Assembly (NCBI GenBank): GCA_034180415.1
Contig: JAXFOK010000079.1
Span: 14,686 to 78,685 of the forward strand
Reading direction: 5' to 3'
Origin: CAKMMH01 sp927798255
GTDB taxonomy: Bacteria; Bdellovibrionota_C; UBA2361; CAKMMH01
Length of the DNA: 64,000 nucleotides
The notes under the pieces: model-generated
The model's database searches: none
Told to the model about the DNA's origin: nothing
Seen by the model: only the letters and a program-made list of their open reading frames with translations
Shown: positions 60,698 through 64,000 of the stretch, piece after piece
Layout of the letters: the number at the start of each line of letters is the position of its first letter
Numbering within the stretch: the first letter of the stretch is position 1
Translations under genes and position numbers: made by a program

Positions 60698-60758
60698 AAA
60701 AAAAAGAACCTATCAGGTCCTTTTTTACAACATCTTTTTTGTTTTGTTGCTTAAAGTG
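60698..60758 (-). ncRNA. Candidate short RNA or attenuated leader upstream of rRNA promoter
   Basis: A promoter-like pair at 60765-60792 would start a transcript near 60758. The RNA would carry an imperfect CAACA...TGTTG hairpin and end at the GACCTGATAGGTTC hairpin followed by U8 (A8 at 60698-60705 on the plus strand). About 60 nt. Alternatively it is an attenuator in a longer rRNA leader. Confidence 0.35.
60700..60726. terminator. Hairpin terminator upstream of the rRNA promoter
   Basis: GAACCT-ATC-AGGTCC stem (one mismatch) flanked by A8 and T6, so it can work from either strand. Confidence 0.65.
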
Positions 60759-60764
60759 TTTAAG

Positions 60765-60792
60765 AATTTATCACACTATCTTTTAAAGTCAA
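60765..60792 (-). promoter_or_regulatory. Second promoter upstream of the rRNA operon
   Basis: Minus strand TTGACT (60787-60792) and TAAATT (60765-60770), 16 bases apart. CTTAAAGTGTTTAAG (60750-60764), a 6-3-6 inverted repeat, overlaps the start point and may be an operator. Confidence 0.4.
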
Positions 60793-61080
60793 CAGTTTTA
60801 CAAAAATTTTTTACAGATTTTTTACATATCGCTTCAAGTTGTTGATATTATTGATAAATATAAACAAGATTATATTTATTTTAAGTGCCATAAAAACAAC
60901 TTTGCTATACTTAATCTTGAATTTTTGCTTAGCACATTAACATTTATGATAAGAAAAACATCAAATGTAACATAAAAAAACAAAAAAAATTAAATTATTC
61001 TTAATATTCTTAACGAACATCATCTGAAAAGAAAAATACCTATTAAATAATTATAAAATACATTACTATATATCGTATTA

Positions 61081-61104
61081 ATTCACAAAAAATTGCTTGT
61101 GAAT
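61081..61104. promoter_or_regulatory. Dyad ATTCACAA-N8-TTGTGAAT upstream of lpxB
   Basis: Perfect 8-bp inverted repeat with an 8-base gap, 60 bases before the lpxB ATG and just upstream of TATAAT (61125-61130), a probable -10. It may be an operator. Confidence 0.4.
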
Positions 61105-61163
61105 ACAAAATTATCAAAATCGAATATAATAAGCACTTAAAATTAGGCCGCAAATTTAATTTT

Positions 61164-62327
61164 ATGAATACAAAAAAAGTTTTTATAAGTAGCGGTGAGG
61201 CCTCGGGAGATGGCTACGCAGCACTATTAATTAACGAAATAAAAAATATTAACAGTGATATCCAAATTTTTGGAATGGGAGGCAAGGCCTCACAAAAATC
61301 CGGAATGAATTTAATTGTTAATTCAGAAAAAAATGCCTCAATTATGGGTTTTTTCTCCATATTAACATCACTTTCAAAAATTTTAAAAAGTTTAAAAACA
61401 ATAAAAATTTGGTTAAAAGAAAATAAACCAGATGCGATTATTTTAATTGATTTTCCAGATTTTAATTTTCAAATAGCAAAATATGCCTATAAATTAAGGA
61501 TTCCTGTTTATTATTTTATTCCCCCACAAGTTTGGGCATGGCGAAAAAGAAGAATAAAATTTTTAAAAAAATATATAAACAAAATGACTGTCCTTTATCC
61601 ATTCGAAGAAAGATTTTATAAAGAAAATGGCGTAAATAATGCATTGTTTTTAGGCCATCCATTTGTAGATGAATATGAAAACAATTTTAAACTTACAGAT
61701 AACGAAAAAAGAAAAAAAATCATATCTTGGGGATTAGACCCTAAGCGCCCTATCGTTAGTATTTTCCCTGGAAGTAGAGAACACGAGATTAATAATTTTT
61801 TAAATCTTTGCATAGACGTTTTTAAAGATTTAAAAAATGACGATTCATCACTTCAGGCTGTAATTTCCGTGGCGCCAAATGTTAATAAAGAAGAACTCCA
61901 AAGTAAAATTTTAAGTTTTGATACGCTTAAAGATATAAAAATTATTAAAGATGATGCAATATCTGTTATGCAATGTTCCACAGCAGGACTTCAAAAATCA
62001 GGCACGAATAACTTTCAAGCTTGTATTTGTGGACTTCCATTTTTAATGTTTTATAACGCATCAAAAGTTACAGAATTTTTCTTAAAACATTTTTTAACAG
62101 TAAAAGAATTTTCAATTGTAAACATTTTACGTCCTCACACTGTAAAAGAATTTTTACAGGAAGATTTAACTAAAGAGAATTTGGCAAAAGAGTTAAAAAG
62201 GCTTTTATACGATATAGAATATAGAGATAATATGATTGCAAATTTTAAAGAGATAACAAGAGATTTTAACTTTAATAAAAATTTATATACATCAAAAAAA
62301 ATTATTAAATATTTTGATTTATACTAA
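61164..62327 (+). CDS. lpxB: Lipid-A-disaccharide synthase
   Basis: 387 residues. It joins UDP-diacylglucosamine and lipid X in lipid A synthesis. The family start with SSGEASGDGYAALL (about 8-21), PPQVWAWRKRRI (about 119-130) and SIFPGSREHEI (about 199-209) are present. In CSTAGLQKSG the usual Ser-Gly-Thr-Ala pattern is altered but still fits. Together with other Gram-negative envelope genes it shows an LPS outer membrane. The lpxA/D/K genes are not in the window. Confidence 0.94.
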   Translation: MNTKKVFISSGEASGDGYAALLINEIKNINSDIQIFGMGGKASQKSGMNLIVNSEKNASIMGFFSILTSLSKILKSLKTIKIWLKENKPDAIILIDFPDFNFQIAKYAYKLRIPVYYFIPPQVWAWRKRRIKFLKKYINKMTVLYPFEERFYKENGVNNALFLGHPFVDEYENNFKLTDNEKRKKIISWGLDPKRPIVSIFPGSREHEINNFLNLCIDVFKDLKNDDSSLQAVISVAPNVNKEELQSKILSFDTLKDIKIIKDDAISVMQCSTAGLQKSGTNNFQACICGLPFLMFYNASKVTEFFLKHFLTVKEFSIVNILRPHTVKEFLQEDLTKENLAKELKRLLYDIEYRDNMIANFKEITRDFNFNKNLYTSKKIIKYFDLY

Positions 62328-62441
62328 TGCATTAGTTTTGTTATCGTGTTTACTATTTTTAAACAACTTTTAATCTGTAAAAAAATTTTCTGTTATTATA
62401 TGATGACTTAGCAGCTAAAAATTTTATATATTTAATTAATC

Positions 62442-64000
62442 ATGGGGAATATGTCATCGTTTCTTAAGAATTTTTACTTTTGTATTTTTGTACTAGTAAT
62501 AGGGGTAACACTTACTATTCTTTTATCAAGAAAAATTCCAATTGAAAACGATGAACATATTCAATATTCAACATTTAGTTGTAATTACTATAATTATGCT
62601 AATAATAACAAAACATATTATGATTCATGCCATCAGCTTGATTTAGCTCTATTAAAAGATATTTTTTACGATAGTCCATACTTACCACTTAGAAGCTACT
62701 ATTACGTTGGTTCTATCGGAAGTATCTTTTATATCCCGATTTGGTTTTTCTGGAAGAGTCCTTTTAATGTTAGATTGGTTGGTTTTTTAATGTTAGGCAT
62801 ACAAGCCTTTTTTATAGAAAGAATTTTTAGGTTCAATAAGTATTTTGTATTTATTTTTTTAATTACATTTTTACAATATTCGTCTCAGCACATTTTTGAT
62901 TTAGGACAATTATCATTTCAGTGTACGTCAATATTCATTCTTTATTACTTAATTATAAATTTTTTTAACCAATGTAAACTAAAAAAAATTATATCTTATG
63001 GTATATCAATTGGATTGTTACTTTTTATAGGAGTATGGGAAAGACTCTCATATTCATTCTTTTTACCAGGTATATCAATAATAATAATTTATTTTATAAT
63101 AAAAAATTTTTATACACACTTTTATAAATTTAGAAATATTTTTATCATTAAAAATTATTCAATCGGGTTGCTAACTCTAACCTTATCATTTTTGATTCCT
63201 ACGTTTATTCTATTAACTGCTAAAGATATACATAATCAATACTATTATAAAATTATCACTAACAACACTCCAAATAATGCCATCTATGATGTAAAAGAGA
63301 CATGCAGTCATTTTAATAATAAACTAAAGAAATTTTTATTAGATCCTACCCTTACCATATCTCCAGAAATTCAATTTCAGCGATATCCAACTTTGACACC
63401 ATATCAATTAGTATTTATTGATGAGAAAGATTATTATAACCCTAGAAGAGGATTTTTTGCTTTGTTAAATTGGTTACCATTTATTTTATTATTTGTACCA
63501 TACGTTAGTAAAAACAAAGCTCTAATTATAGATAAAAAACTATCAAAAAATGCACATAAATATTTATCATTTGTTTTATTATTTGCGACATTTATTACCC
63601 TTTATATCATATCAACTTCACCAGCATCATGGAATATGCACCATGTAGTCCTCGCTTATCCATTTATAATTTTATTATTACTTAATATGTATTCATTGCA
63701 TGTAAACAAATTTTTAAAAATACTTTTGTTGTGTATATTTTTTATATTTCAATCTTATTTAATTTTCATTTTTTATAACCAGAAAAATAGAATGGATTTT
63801 GATAAAAATATTCCTTATATAATTGATAATATAAATAAATTTTTCGATAAAAGCTCAGTTATAGTTCACACAGAATGGAATATCTTTTTTATACATAGTT
63901 CTATAGGAAAAGATAAAACGCATACTGTTATTTGGAACAATACTAGGAATATTAAATCAACTTTACAACTTGCTAAAGATACTAATAAAAATTTAATATA
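62442..64000 (+). CDS. Multi-pass membrane protein, glycosyltransferase-like (3' end cut off)
   Basis: At least 519 codons remain open to the window end. About ten membrane helices are seen (first at about 10-30). The loop after the first helix has IPIENDEHIQYS, an acidic motif like those of PMT/GT39-type enzymes that use polyprenyl-phosphate sugars, and later SWNMHHVVLAYPF resembles the same fold. A second ATG nine bases downstream has GGGGA very close. It follows lpxB by 114 bases, so envelope glycan work is plausible but unproven. Confidence 0.6.
   Translation, partial: MGNMSSFLKNFYFCIFVLVIGVTLTILLSRKIPIENDEHIQYSTFSCNYYNYANNNKTYYDSCHQLDLALLKDIFYDSPYLPLRSYYYVGSIGSIFYIPIWFFWKSPFNVRLVGFLMLGIQAFFIERIFRFNKYFVFIFLITFLQYSSQHIFDLGQLSFQCTSIFILYYLIINFFNQCKLKKIISYGISIGLLLFIGVWERLSYSFFLPGISIIIIYFIIKNFYTHFYKFRNIFIIKNYSIGLLTLTLSFLIPTFILLTAKDIHNQYYYKIITNNTPNNAIYDVKETCSHFNNKLKKFLLDPTLTISPEIQFQRYPTLTPYQLVFIDEKDYYNPRRGFFALLNWLPFILLFVPYVSKNKALIIDKKLSKNAHKYLSFVLLFATFITLYIISTSPASWNMHHVVLAYPFIILLLLNMYSLHVNKFLKILLLCIFFIFQSYLIFIFYNQKNRMDFDKNIPYIIDNINKFFDKSSVIVHTEWNIFFIHSSIGKDKTHTVIWNNTRNIKSTLQLAKDTNKNLI

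Overview
The window is strongly A+T-rich DNA from a Gram-negative, flagellated bacterium. Direct signs are an LPS gene (lpxB), an outer-membrane lipid-asymmetry gene (mlaA), lgt with many lipobox proteins, a flagellar basal-body operon and type IV pilus assembly genes (pilMNO). A complete 16S-23S-5S rRNA operon is present. Read by eye, its 16S looks closest to the old, broad Deltaproteobacteria, but I could not align it, so placement stays open.

Layout: 1-402 end of a nucleoside deaminase; 0.5-2.5 kb secreted SGNH hydrolase and a small membrane protein; 2.5-10.5 kb flagellar genes fliD, flgB, flgC, fliE, fliF, fliH, fliI, fliJ and a motE-like gene, all on the minus strand and without fliG; 10.5-17 kb membrane J-domain protein, DUF1573 protein, accC, accB, an unknown secreted protein and lgt; 17-25 kb rsmE, tRNA-Phe, an RDD-domain protein, priA and pilMNO; 25-31 kb a DsbA-like lipoprotein, cyclophilin, a decayed gene, two orphan small genes and rpmF-plsX-fabG; 31-37 kb ssb, a MIP18-family protein, a flippase-like protein, manA, a trypsin-like lipoprotein and an M42 peptidase; 37-43 kb a membrane protein and a SUFU-domain gene followed by sufBCD; 43-48 kb mlaA, two lipoproteins and a glycosyltransferase; 48-52.6 kb a second decayed gene and the olefin genes oleBC (fused) and oleA; 52.7-55.1 kb a decaying accessory patch; 55.1-60.8 kb the rRNA operon and its leader; 61-64 kb lpxB and a large membrane protein that runs off the end.

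Themes: motility (flagellum, pilus platform), cell-envelope building (LpxB, MlaA, Lgt, PlsX/FabG/AccBC), Fe-S cluster assembly (SufBCD plus a MIP18-family protein), and long-chain olefin synthesis (OleA, OleBC). The most unusual non-coding signal is a family of degenerate repeats made of words such as CAGGTATCAG and GGCTTCAG. They sit between genes, mostly where two genes converge, often beside a perfect terminator hairpin. A second is a promoter plus terminator defining a transcript of about 60 nt just upstream of the rRNA promoter. Several genes (26.9-27.7, 47.9-48.7, 52.7-54.2 kb) are broken by frameshifts or stops, so accessory genes are decaying beside an intact core.
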